NCBI GenBank assembly: GCA_964486055.1
Contig: CAZALE010000006.1
Coordinates: forward strand, 124,001 to 188,000
Direction: 5' to 3'
Length of the DNA stretch: 64,000 nt
Origin: J014 sp964486055
GTDB lineage: Bacteria > Acidobacteriota > Blastocatellia > Pyrinomonadales > Pyrinomonadaceae
Both the position numbers and the translations under genes were made by a program. Position 1 is the first letter of the stretch. The number at the start of each line of letters is the position of its first letter. This document shows, piece after piece, positions 8,781-16,996 of this stretch. The notes beneath the pieces are model-generated. The model ran no database searches. It saw only the letters and a program-made list of their open reading frames with translations, and had not been told where the DNA came from.

Positions 8781-9194
8781 TCATTGCTCTAAGATCATAA
8801 TCTTAGCTTCGCCCTTTACAACTATTTTTCCTTCTTGGTTAGTGCAGACCGTGTCCAAGGTGACTATTGGCTTATCCTCGCGTACGTGCTTTACAGTAGC
8901 GGTTGCTGTCACCGTATCGTCAATATAAACTGGGGCTACGAACTCCAGACTTTGTGAGAGATATACGACTTTTTTCTCGGGTAATTCATCGCCCAAAACA
9001 GATGAGATTAGCGCTCCGGAAATCATGCCATGAGCGATTCGCCTACCAAATCGAGTACGTCTAGCAAAGTTTTCATCTATATGTATCGGGTTATGATCTC
9101 CAGATAATTCTGCAAAATTTCTAACTACATCATCGGATATTTTTTTAGTTCGGGAAAAACTATCCCCGACTTTCAAGGTAATTTTCCTAGTCAT
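8781..9194 (-). CDS. MaoC-like (R)-specific enoyl-CoA hydratase
   Basis: 137-residue single hot-dog-fold hydratase. FAELSGDHNPIHIDENFARRT contains the hydratase-2 signature with catalytic Asp and His (GDHNPIH), and RRIAHGMISGALISSVLG is the following helix. Length and motif agree with PhaJ-type enzymes that hydrate trans-2-enoyl-CoA to (R)-3-hydroxyacyl-CoA, linking fatty-acid breakdown to lipid or polyester synthesis. It lies 5 bp from the hydrolase stop and is probably co-transcribed. The exact acyl chain and pathway are unknown. Confidence 0.85.
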   Translation of the reverse strand: MTRKITLKVGDSFSRTKKISDDVVRNFAELSGDHNPIHIDENFARRTRFGRRIAHGMISGALISSVLGDELPEKKVVYLSQSLEFVAPVYIDDTVTATATVKHVREDKPIVTLDTVCTNQEGKIVVKGEAKIMILEQ

Positions 9195-9199
9195 ACGAA

Positions 9200-10075
9200 C
9201 TATCTCTCCAACAAAAATTCCTCAATTTTACGATTGAATTCCATGGCGTTTTCTAGTTGTGGCAAATGTCCACAGTTTTCAAAAACGACTAATTTCGATC
9301 CGGCAATGGCATTGTTAAACTTATATGCATCACTGATCGGCAGAAGTCCGTCTTCTCTTCCCCAAATTATCAAAGTGCGTTTCTTTATAAGGCTTAGCTG
9401 ATTATTTAAGAAATCTTCTTTTCTTTTTATCGACTCAATGAGGCTAGAAATGGTGTAGCCATCATTTACAGTCACCCTCTGAGTCAAAAATTGATCGACC
9501 AGTAGCTCATTATTCCGAAATACTGGTTTAACAAATATTCTCTGCATATTTTGTCGTATCTCCTCGCGAGTAGAGTTATTTAATTGATACAAATCGTTTT
9601 CATTAAATTTCTCTGGGAGAATGCCAGCGGCATCCACCAATACAAGTTTTTCTACTCGCTCTGGGTATTTTAACGCCATTAACGCAGCAATCCATCCGCC
9701 TAGTGAATTCCCGACTAAATGAGCCTTTTCAATTTTCAATTCACTCATGAATTTGTCCAGAAAATCCACGTACGTACCAACTCTATATTTCAAAAAAGGC
9801 TTATCTGATTTACCGAAGCCAACCTGATCAGGGGCGATTACATGAAACTTTTCTGATAGAGGAATAATGTTCATTTGCCAGGATTCAGCACTAGAGCCTA
9901 GCCCGTGAAGCAATATCAAGACATCTTTGTTTTTTTCTCCTGCCTCTAGATATCTGATTTTCGCCCCGAACACGGTTACGAATTTCTCCTGGATTTGCGC
10001 AGTTAAGCAAATGCAGAAGCTGCTCAGGAAAAAAACGACTAAAAACATTCCCTTGATTAAATTTCTATGAAACAT
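9200..10075 (-). CDS. Secreted or membrane-anchored alpha/beta hydrolase
   Basis: About 291 aa with an N-terminal hydrophobic stretch (MFHRNLIKGMFLVVFFLSSFCICLTAQ) that reads as a signal peptide or anchor. Alpha/beta hydrolase fold: oxyanion motif LLHGLGSSAESW, nucleophile elbow VGNSLGGW (Ser), acid in WGREDGLLP, and His in CGHLPQLE. The Ser nucleophile argues against haloalkane dehalogenase or OleB, which use Asp. ATG 10075 was preferred to a TTG four codons upstream; it overlaps the acyl-CoA synthetase by 11 nt. Probably an ester or thioester hydrolase of the same lipid-related locus. Confidence 0.8.
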   Translation of the reverse strand: MFHRNLIKGMFLVVFFLSSFCICLTAQIQEKFVTVFGAKIRYLEAGEKNKDVLILLHGLGSSAESWQMNIIPLSEKFHVIAPDQVGFGKSDKPFLKYRVGTYVDFLDKFMSELKIEKAHLVGNSLGGWIAALMALKYPERVEKLVLVDAAGILPEKFNENDLYQLNNSTREEIRQNMQRIFVKPVFRNNELLVDQFLTQRVTVNDGYTISSLIESIKRKEDFLNNQLSLIKKRTLIIWGREDGLLPISDAYKFNNAIAGSKLVVFENCGHLPQLENAMEFNRKIEEFLLER

Positions 10076-11720
10076 ACAATCGCTCAATCTCCTCTCTGAA
10101 GTTTTTTGAAACCACCTCTCGTCGGATTTTTAAAGTAGGTGTGATCTCATCTCTCTCAATTGAAAAATCCCTTTCTAAGATAACAAATTTCTTTATTTGT
10201 TCAGGTGAAGAAACTCTTTTATTAACGTTTTCTATTGTTTGTTTAACGGCTTGCAAAATCATTTCATTGTTTGCGATGTCAGCCATGCTGGTGCACTTTA
10301 TGGAGTGTTGGCGCGCAAATGAGAGCACCTCAGTTTCATTTAATGTTATTAAAGCCACACAGTAGCTCTTATTATCACCATAGACAAAGCATTGGCTAAT
10401 TAGATGATTTTCTTTAACCATATTTTCAATCAGAGTTGGGGAAACCTTCTTACCATTAGACAAAACTATAAGTTCCTTTTTTCTGCCAGTTATCTTTAGA
10501 AACCCGTCCTCATCTAGCTCTCCAATATCGCCAGTTTTTAACCATCCCTCTTTGTCAAACATCTCGCTAGTTTTTTTTGGATCCTTATAGTAGCCGGAAA
10601 ACATCATATCGCTTTTTACAAGAATCTCACCATCAGGGGCAATTTTCACCTGACACATTGGCATTGGCTTACCAACTGTGCCAAACTTCATTGCCTGAAA
10701 AGTATTGAAAGCTACGCAAACATTTTCGGTCAATCCATATGCCTGTAGAATCGGAAGGCCAGCAGATGCGAAAAACTCTGCTATTTCAATCGGAAGGGGC
10801 GCTCCGCCAGATGTCAATAATCTAACTCTCCCTCCAAAAGCATTTCTTACGACTTCCTCATCAACGCTTTTACCGTGCTGTCCAATTATCTTTGCATATA
10901 TTTTCTCGAAAAACCTCGGTAATGATGCAAAGACTGTCGGCTTTATTTCAAGCATGTAATCATACAGGAGTGAGAGATCGTCAATAAAATATGTCGGAGT
11001 TGCATTATACAGACGATTATAAATACCTGATATTCTTTCAGCTACATGACATGCAGGTAAATACGAGAGAGTAATATCATCATGAAAAATTGGGACGCAG
11101 AGGCGCAATGACTCTACAGAATTTAAGACGTATTTATGCGATAGCATAGCCCCCTTAGGTTTCCCAGTAGTGCCTGAAGTGTAAACCATTATTGCTGTAT
11201 CGTTAGCTTGTGCTGCAAACCCTCTTCTCTCGACCTCAGGCAAAAATTTTTTATAGTGTTCTCTACCATAAGAAAGAAATTCTCTAAAGCTAACGGTACC
11301 TTCCACGTTTGCTTCAAAAAGCGTGACTATCTTCTTTAATTTCGGATGGAATGTTTTTTTTATTTTCTCTAGTTGCATTTCAGAATCGACAAAAGCAATC
11401 TCAGCCTCCGAGTGGTTGATAATGTAGCTAACTTGCTCGGGCGAGCTTGTAGGATATATCCCGACGCCTACACCTCCGGCGGCGATTGTAGCGAGATCTA
11501 CTATCGTCCATTCCGGTATGTTGCCGGCTAAAATTGCGACCGACGCGCCTTTAGATAGGCCAGATGCTAATAGTGCACATGCAAATTCGTGAACAAGCCT
11601 CTCAAAATCTCTCCAGGTTAGAGAGTTCCAAATCCCGTGTCGACGATAATAGAAAACAGGTTCATCTGCGAACTCATCAACTTGCGTACGAAACAAGCTG
11701 TAAATATTTGGGAATTTCAT
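10065..11720 (-). CDS. Long-chain acyl-CoA synthetase (AMP-forming, FAA1-type)
   Basis: 551 aa from ATG 11720 (MKFPNIYSLFRTQVDEFADEP). Adenylate-forming enzyme with the P-loop-like motif MVYTSGTTGKPKGAMLSHKYV, YGLTENVC, the hinge region WLKTGDIGELDEDGFLKITGRKKELI, and the catalytic C-terminal Lys in ITPTLKIRREVV. The overall pattern matches COG1022 long-chain fatty-acid:CoA ligases. It follows the KASIII-like gene by 17 bp and overlaps the hydrolase gene. It likely activates a fatty or related acid as CoA thioester for the KASIII-like enzyme, or prepares one for beta-oxidation. Confidence 0.88.
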   Translation of the reverse strand: MKFPNIYSLFRTQVDEFADEPVFYYRRHGIWNSLTWRDFERLVHEFACALLASGLSKGASVAILAGNIPEWTIVDLATIAAGGVGVGIYPTSSPEQVSYIINHSEAEIAFVDSEMQLEKIKKTFHPKLKKIVTLFEANVEGTVSFREFLSYGREHYKKFLPEVERRGFAAQANDTAIMVYTSGTTGKPKGAMLSHKYVLNSVESLRLCVPIFHDDITLSYLPACHVAERISGIYNRLYNATPTYFIDDLSLLYDYMLEIKPTVFASLPRFFEKIYAKIIGQHGKSVDEEVVRNAFGGRVRLLTSGGAPLPIEIAEFFASAGLPILQAYGLTENVCVAFNTFQAMKFGTVGKPMPMCQVKIAPDGEILVKSDMMFSGYYKDPKKTSEMFDKEGWLKTGDIGELDEDGFLKITGRKKELIVLSNGKKVSPTLIENMVKENHLISQCFVYGDNKSYCVALITLNETEVLSFARQHSIKCTSMADIANNEMILQAVKQTIENVNKRVSSPEQIKKFVILERDFSIERDEITPTLKIRREVVSKNFREEIERLYVS

Positions 11721-11737
11721 ATATACAGCGTGCAAAA

Positions 11738-12733
11738 TCAAAATTTGAATAATGCACAAGCCATATTTAGGCCACCTCCAGACGCACACATTATCACTTT
11801 GTCGCCTGGGGATAACTTTCCAGCATGAATAGCGTCATGAAGAGCCATCGGAATGCAAGCCGATCCCGTGTAGCCCCACTTTTCCATTATTGTATGAGTT
11901 TTTTCAAATGGTATCGCCATTTGACTCATTACAGTTTTTATAGTCGAGAGATTCACTTGAGTCCATAGAAACAACTGTACTTCATCTTTGGATAAGTTTG
12001 CTTCCTCTAGAACTTCGGAGACTATCCTCTGCCATCCGTCTATATTAACCTCTGGCGGATATTTTTTAGCAAATCTGACTTTAGTTCGATAACCATCTGC
12101 TAGCTCTTTTTCATCTATCGGATATTTCGTCCCACCTGCAAAAATACCGAGAAAATCATGATAAGCTCCGTTCGCGCGCAGTTTAGAGGCCAATAACCCT
12201 ACGTCCTCATCAGTTGCCTTCAGGACAACTGCTCCAGCTCCGTCGGCAAAAATCGTTGCGGTTTTCTTTTCCTTCCAATCTAAAAATTTTGACATCGCGT
12301 AAGCGCCTATTACCAGAACATTCTGATATTTTTTGTCAGCCATTATGTATTTACAGGCAACATCAAAGGCGGTGACAAAACCTGCGCAAGCACAATTTAT
12401 ATCAAACGTACCTGCATTCACGGCGCCAAGGCGATATTGAACAACTACAGACGTCGCGGGTGAGATGTATTCAGGCGTATCCGTAGCTAAGATTATCAAA
12501 TCTATTTCATCAGCAGATAAATTAGAGTTCTTGATGGCGTTCTTGGCTGCATCGGTGGCTATATCAGCAGTACTCTCATTCTCTGGTAATATATGCCTTT
12601 CGGAAATCCCAAGCGTATTGAATACAAAATCATCAATGTCCTCACCTAAAATGCGGCTCAAATCTGCATTGGTCAAGACTTTTTCGGGAACGGAGATGCC
12701 AGTGCCGATTATTTTAGCGTTTCTCATATTCAT
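11738..12733 (-). CDS. KASIII-like (FabH family) enzyme with a replaced catalytic His and Asn
   Basis: 331 aa with the full thiolase-fold pattern of FabH. The acyl-accepting cysteine is kept: DINCACAGFVTAFD, C116. The usual HQAN motif reads TQVN (T258 in place of His) and the usual GNT motif reads GYT (Y288 in place of Asn). In FabH this His and Asn drive malonyl-ACP decarboxylation, so ordinary decarboxylative condensation is unlikely. It may be an acyltransferase, a hydrolase or a non-decarboxylating condensing enzyme. It heads the run of lipid genes (ligase, hydrolase, MaoC, MFS). A long 72-bp gap with a hairpin separates it from the receptor gene upstream. Confidence 0.82.
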   Translation of the reverse strand: MNMRNAKIIGTGISVPEKVLTNADLSRILGEDIDDFVFNTLGISERHILPENESTADIATDAAKNAIKNSNLSADEIDLIILATDTPEYISPATSVVVQYRLGAVNAGTFDINCACAGFVTAFDVACKYIMADKKYQNVLVIGAYAMSKFLDWKEKKTATIFADGAGAVVLKATDEDVGLLASKLRANGAYHDFLGIFAGGTKYPIDEKELADGYRTKVRFAKKYPPEVNIDGWQRIVSEVLEEANLSKDEVQLFLWTQVNLSTIKTVMSQMAIPFEKTHTIMEKWGYTGSACIPMALHDAIHAGKLSPGDKVIMCASGGGLNMACALFKF

Positions 12734-12754
12734 CTCTTAAATAGACACAATTAC

Positions 12755-12789
12755 AGTGGCAAGCCGAGCATATCTGTTGGCTTGCCACT
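12755..12789 (-). terminator. Hairpin between receptor gene and KASIII operon
   Basis: Perfect 11-bp inverted repeat AGTGGCAAGCC (12755-12765) and GGCTTGCCACT (12779-12789), 13-nt loop. It has no U run on either strand, so it may be a weak terminator, an mRNA-stabilising end, or a read-through control point between the receptor and the downstream genes. Confidence 0.5.
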
Positions 12790-12805
12790 TTTACGGGTGG
12801 ACGCC

Positions 12806-15800
12806 TTAAAATCCAAGTTTAAAGGCAAATTGAATTACTCTAGGGCCTGTACTGGCTGATGTTATTCTACCGAAAGTAGGCGTACCTATTAAGTTACCAG
12901 GATTTGCGTAATTTACCCAGTTGAACACATTGAAGAATTCAGCCCTAAATTCACCTTTTATTCTTTCCCCAAAAGGTAAGAACTTGATGAAGGAAATATC
13001 TACGTTTTTCTGCCCAGGCCCGAATAGAAGGTTTCTCGGAGTGTTGCCGAAAGGATTATTCGGATCGAAGGTAGCTGTCCCAAACCGTGATGTAACAAAG
13101 GCAGATGTGTTGAAATACTGGTTCAATCGCTTAGAGACTTTGCCTGAGCCGGTAAACTGATCACCAGCGAAGGCAGGATTAAAGTTTGCCCTCTGAATTA
13201 TTGAAGTGCCATTAGAATCGATTATTGAAAATGGCAAGCCCGATTGAAAAACAGCTATCCCTGCTACCTGCCAATCATTTAGTAACCATCTGGCAGGATT
13301 TGATTTGGCAACCAAATTTGGTAAGTCGTATACCCCGCTAACAACAAACCGATGTTTACGATTAAAATCTGATGGTCCTCTATTCAAGCGCCAATTAAAT
13401 TGATCTCCCGGCATATTAGTGAGTTCATTCACAGCCGAGCCAGAATAATAATCTATGGATCGGCCAACGGTGTATGCGGCTAGAAATTGAAGTCCGTTTT
13501 TGAATCTACTGCTCAAGGACATTTGCAGTGAGTTGTAGGAGGAGAGTGATGTTGTTTGAACTTGTTGCATGCCGCCGGTTACATTCTTATTTGCTGATAG
13601 AATATTTGCCGGAGCTAATCTCGGCGTGAAAGTATTCGTTGTGGGATTGTAAACTGGTTGGTTTAACGTTATTACCTGTAGTAAGTGAGTGCCTCGATTG
13701 CCAACGTAGCTTATATCGAAAACATAATTCTTTGCGAATTTGCCTTGAATTCCGATGCTATATTGCTGAACGTATGGGGTTTGGAGTTTCGGGTCGACAA
13801 AAATTCCTGCTATAGGAACACCAACAATGGGAACAGACGTGGCTAATGGAGATGGAATTGTAGCGGCAACAGGAAATTGTGATGGCGCCGGAAGCGGTAT
13901 AAAAGGATTTGATAAGTTACGGAATATAGGGCTTGGTTGAGGGACGAGAGAATTTACTAATCCAACCCCCAAAGCGAAATATGGGAAGTTGAACAATTGG
14001 GTGTTCGCATAACGAGTCGAGAATCTGTCATAGTAGATTCCATATCCTCCTCGAAGAACAATGGTATCGTCACCCCATATTCTATAGGCAAATCCTATTC
14101 TCGGAGCAAAATTGTTTTTATCTAAGGGTACGAGAGTCTTTCTAACCGCAGGAACTCCAGAGAGGCTTCCGCCACTTGCTTGCACAAATCCATTAGGCGG
14201 TGGAGCCGGAGACGAAGTAGTTCCAATGCGCAATTGATCTGGTAAGAAATTGACTAGTCTTGCTCGATCCTCGACAGGCAAGCCAAACAGGTCATAACGC
14301 AATCCTAAATTAAGAGTCAAATCTTTTGTGATTTTCCAATCATCCTGAATGAACCCACTGAAATCCTTAACCCGGAAATAGCGATCAAAAACTCCAGAAC
14401 CTTGAAGCGATGTTCCAATGCCTTGCAAGAAATTCTGAAAAGCAGTGGTTACAACAGGCGTCCCGCCTACAACCGTTACAGTATCAGTGAATATTATCTG
14501 TCCGCGAGTGAAAGCATTAAAGTAAAACTTAACCTGAGAGAATCTAAATTCTGCGCCAAAGCGTAAGCGATGCTTACCAATGGTCCAAGAAAACGTATCA
14601 GCAACGCTATAACCATTAATTCTAGAGGATTGATCAGCTAAGGGCGACGAACCAAAGACGAATAACGCATCACTTCCATTGAAAGAAAGAGTAGGGGCGC
14701 CAGGATATAAATTTGCGAAAGGCGTCGCCATACCAAGTTGAGAAGCGGTAAAAGGTTCTTCAGGAACACTCGTAACTCGAATGCGGCTAAAGCCGAATCT
14801 AAGCTGATTTACTTGGTTAGCGGATAGCACGTAGTTATCAGTTATAGAATAGAGTTTTTGCTTTATTGTAAGTGTGCCACCAAAACCAATAAGCTGATTT
14901 ATACCGTTTCCGAGACCGGCAAAGTTGTAATTAGCCTGCACAGTGGGATTGTCTGCTATGAAAAACTTAGCAGAAAGAGAATGCTTAGACGAAAGATTGA
15001 AATCACCGTTTATATTCGCTTGATTTTCACGAAATCTCGAAAGTCCTGACTGAGGTTGTGTCAGACCTAATAGGCTAGGAGTTCTCGAGGAAATTCTAGA
15101 GGATGGAATCGCAAACTGCCCGTTAGGAAGTTTAGCGTTTAAGATAGCAACTGCTACAGGATTTATGGCGGCTGGACTCAAACCAAACGTAGCAGCTAAG
15201 GCAGCTGGGGTGCGATTTGTATCAGTCAAACCTGTTGGTATAACAGGGAAAGTCAAACTATTCGTCAAAGATGCGCCGTTCTTCTCACGAGTGCCCTGAT
15301 AGGAAACGAAAAAGAAAGCCTTATCTCTTACGATTTTGCCGCCAAGAGTTCCACCAAATTGCTGACGGTCTAAAATTGGGCGCTGAATACTAGCAGCCTT
15401 TAGAAATGGATCGTTTGCGTTTAAAGATTTGTTACGTAAAAAATAGTAGACATTTCCACGAAATTCATTCGTTCCACTCTTAGTTATCGCTTCGACATTT
15501 CCACCAGAATTTCTTCCATTAGAGGCATCATAGAGCGAGGTTTGAACAATGAATTCTTGCAGGCTGTCTGTGGCAGGTACTGCTATGTTCGGTGTAGAAT
15601 TTGTACCTATCGAGTTAGCATCAATCCCATTTATTCTTACTGAATTCGAGGTGGTTCTTTGACCATTAACACTTATAACCGTGTCGCCGCGTCCTAGTTC
15701 TGTATTATTCGACAAAGAGCTCTGAGCACCTGGAGAAAGTGTCAAGAGCTGCTGAAAGTTTCTAGTAGGCAATGGTAGTTGCCGCAGAGTCTCTCCTGTT

Positions 15801-16192
15801 ACTACGCGACCTTGTTGAGAAGTCTCAGTCTGTAGAAGCGGAGCTTCTGAAACAACTATTATGCTCTCTTTCCTACCTGCCACATCCATACGAACATCGA
15901 GAGCCGTTGTTTGGGTGATATTAATGGTAACTTCTGCTTCATATTTCTCGAAGCCAGGAGCAGTCACCTCTAATCTGTATTTGCCAGGAGGTAATAATTG
16001 GAATGAGTAAAATCCTTCCTCTGTCGTTCTGGTTTGGCGAGTAATTTTCGTGTCGAGATTGGTTATTGTTACATTTGCAGCAGGCAAAACAGCTCCATTA
16101 GGATCAGTCACTACTCCTGTTAGCTGTCCTGTCTGAGCAAACACCCATCCGCATAGAATCAAAATCGCTAAACATAACCTAACTGTACGCAT
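12806..16192 (-). CDS. Oar-like TonB-dependent outer membrane receptor
   Basis: 1128 aa. The signal peptide ends ILCGWVFAQ (about residue 20). Residues about 22-105 are a carboxypeptidase-regulatory-like beta-sandwich (GQLTGVVTDPNGAVLPAANV ... YSFQLLPPGKYRLEV). The plug (about 110-230) has RQLPLPTRNFQQLLTLSPG and VNGQRTTSNSVRINGIDANS, and the rest is a 22-strand barrel ending ...RVIQFAFKLGF with a terminal aromatic. The form is characteristic of Acidobacteriota. A strong AAAGGAGAG precedes the ATG. An operator-like palindrome 32-51 bp upstream matches one before tetR, so the TetR protein probably controls uptake of this unknown substrate. Ligand unknown. Confidence 0.9.
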   Translation of the reverse strand: MRTVRLCLAILILCGWVFAQTGQLTGVVTDPNGAVLPAANVTITNLDTKITRQTRTTEEGFYSFQLLPPGKYRLEVTAPGFEKYEAEVTINITQTTALDVRMDVAGRKESIIVVSEAPLLQTETSQQGRVVTGETLRQLPLPTRNFQQLLTLSPGAQSSLSNNTELGRGDTVISVNGQRTTSNSVRINGIDANSIGTNSTPNIAVPATDSLQEFIVQTSLYDASNGRNSGGNVEAITKSGTNEFRGNVYYFLRNKSLNANDPFLKAASIQRPILDRQQFGGTLGGKIVRDKAFFFVSYQGTREKNGASLTNSLTFPVIPTGLTDTNRTPAALAATFGLSPAAINPVAVAILNAKLPNGQFAIPSSRISSRTPSLLGLTQPQSGLSRFRENQANINGDFNLSSKHSLSAKFFIADNPTVQANYNFAGLGNGINQLIGFGGTLTIKQKLYSITDNYVLSANQVNQLRFGFSRIRVTSVPEEPFTASQLGMATPFANLYPGAPTLSFNGSDALFVFGSSPLADQSSRINGYSVADTFSWTIGKHRLRFGAEFRFSQVKFYFNAFTRGQIIFTDTVTVVGGTPVVTTAFQNFLQGIGTSLQGSGVFDRYFRVKDFSGFIQDDWKITKDLTLNLGLRYDLFGLPVEDRARLVNFLPDQLRIGTTSSPAPPPNGFVQASGGSLSGVPAVRKTLVPLDKNNFAPRIGFAYRIWGDDTIVLRGGYGIYYDRFSTRYANTQLFNFPYFALGVGLVNSLVPQPSPIFRNLSNPFIPLPAPSQFPVAATIPSPLATSVPIVGVPIAGIFVDPKLQTPYVQQYSIGIQGKFAKNYVFDISYVGNRGTHLLQVITLNQPVYNPTTNTFTPRLAPANILSANKNVTGGMQQVQTTSLSSYNSLQMSLSSRFKNGLQFLAAYTVGRSIDYYSGSAVNELTNMPGDQFNWRLNRGPSDFNRKHRFVVSGVYDLPNLVAKSNPARWLLNDWQVAGIAVFQSGLPFSIIDSNGTSIIQRANFNPAFAGDQFTGSGKVSKRLNQYFNTSAFVTSRFGTATFDPNNPFGNTPRNLLFGPGQKNVDISFIKFLPFGERIKGEFRAEFFNVFNWVNYANPGNLIGTPTFGRITSASTGPRVIQFAFKLGF

Positions 16193-16223
16193 TTTCCTAC
16201 TCTCCTTTCGTTTTAAGTATAAT

Positions 16224-16243
16224 AAAAACGAACGTCCGTTTTT
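16224..16243. promoter_or_regulatory. Putative TetR operator before the receptor gene
   Basis: 20-bp imperfect palindrome AAAAACGAACGTCCGTTTTT, 18 of 20 positions symmetric. Its core ACGAACGTCCGT differs by one base from the perfect ACGAACGTTCGT before tetR. It is in the promoter region of the receptor gene. Confidence 0.65.
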
Positions 16244-16278
16244 TAATTGTTAATATAACAAAACACAAATTTTCAAGA

Positions 16279-16944
16279 CTAGTTACTCGAGGAGGCAAAA
16301 TCCTTTTTGAGTTGGGATAGTTTTTCTTGACTCATGGAGCCATAGCAAAAGAGCTTAGTTAAAAAATTAAGCGCCTGTTCATCTGTCAGCCCAAGATGTG
16401 CATTGCCTCCAAAAAGTTTCTCTACGAGAAAGTAGTTGAAAAACTGCATATATGCAGCAGTAAATACGCAAGCCGGATCGACACCGGTGCGTAGATCCCC
16501 TCTTAACTTGGCGTTTTCGAATTTATCCTCGAATCTCTTGCGAAACACATCGGCTAGGCCATCAAACATTTTGCGAAAATGACGGTTTCTGAACTCAAGA
16601 ACGTCAATATACATCAATAACCAGAAATCCGAGTGACTATTGACAAGCATGCCTATTTTTTCACCAAGAAATCTCAAATTCGAAGGTTCCAATGGTTCAT
16701 CAATTTGGTCTAAGATTAATCTTAGCTTTTCATTAATAATTGCAACGTATTCGTTGATGATAAACTCAAATATCGATTCTTTAGTATCAAAATAATTGTA
16801 AAGATTTCCGAGAGATACGCCGGCACGGCGAGCAATATCACGCATTGAAGTTGCATGAAAGCCTTGCTTTATGAAAAGCTCTCTTGCTGCTCTGGCTATT
16901 CCCGCCCTCTTCTTTTCAATTTCTTTTTCGCTCAGTTTTGGCAT
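16279..16944 (-). CDS. TetR-family transcriptional regulator
   Basis: 221 aa. The N-terminal helix-turn-helix is typical: GIARAARELFIKQGFHATSMRDIARRAGVSLGNLYNYFDTKESIFEF (about residues 15-62). The C-terminal ligand domain (about 80-205) resembles fatty-acid/acyl-CoA-responsive members in general shape only. A perfect 12-bp palindrome starts 9 bp before its ATG, so autoregulation is likely, and a second copy precedes the receptor gene 35 bp beyond the tetR stop. The lipid genes downstream (ligase, hydratase) make an acyl-CoA or fatty-acid effector plausible (inference). Confidence 0.9.
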   Translation of the reverse strand: MPKLSEKEIEKKRAGIARAARELFIKQGFHATSMRDIARRAGVSLGNLYNYFDTKESIFEFIINEYVAIINEKLRLILDQIDEPLEPSNLRFLGEKIGMLVNSHSDFWLLMYIDVLEFRNRHFRKMFDGLADVFRKRFEDKFENAKLRGDLRTGVDPACVFTAAYMQFFNYFLVEKLFGGNAHLGLTDEQALNFLTKLFCYGSMSQEKLSQLKKDFASSSN

Positions 16945-16952
16945 ATATCTGA

Positions 16953-16964
16953 ACGAACGTTCGT
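16953..16964. promoter_or_regulatory. Putative TetR operator before tetR
   Basis: Perfect 12-bp palindrome ACGAACGTTCGT starting 9 bp before the tetR start codon; matches the operator-like element at 16224-16243 at 11 of 12 core positions. Confidence 0.65.
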
Positions 16965-16996
16965 ATTCTATATGTCTCTTTAACTAATTGTCAAGT

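Noticed and set aside
9200..12733. OleABC-like olefin/beta-lactone pathway
   Set aside because: The KASIII-like protein lacks OleA's His and Asn, the hydrolase uses Ser rather than the Asp of OleB, and no OleD-type reductase is adjacent.
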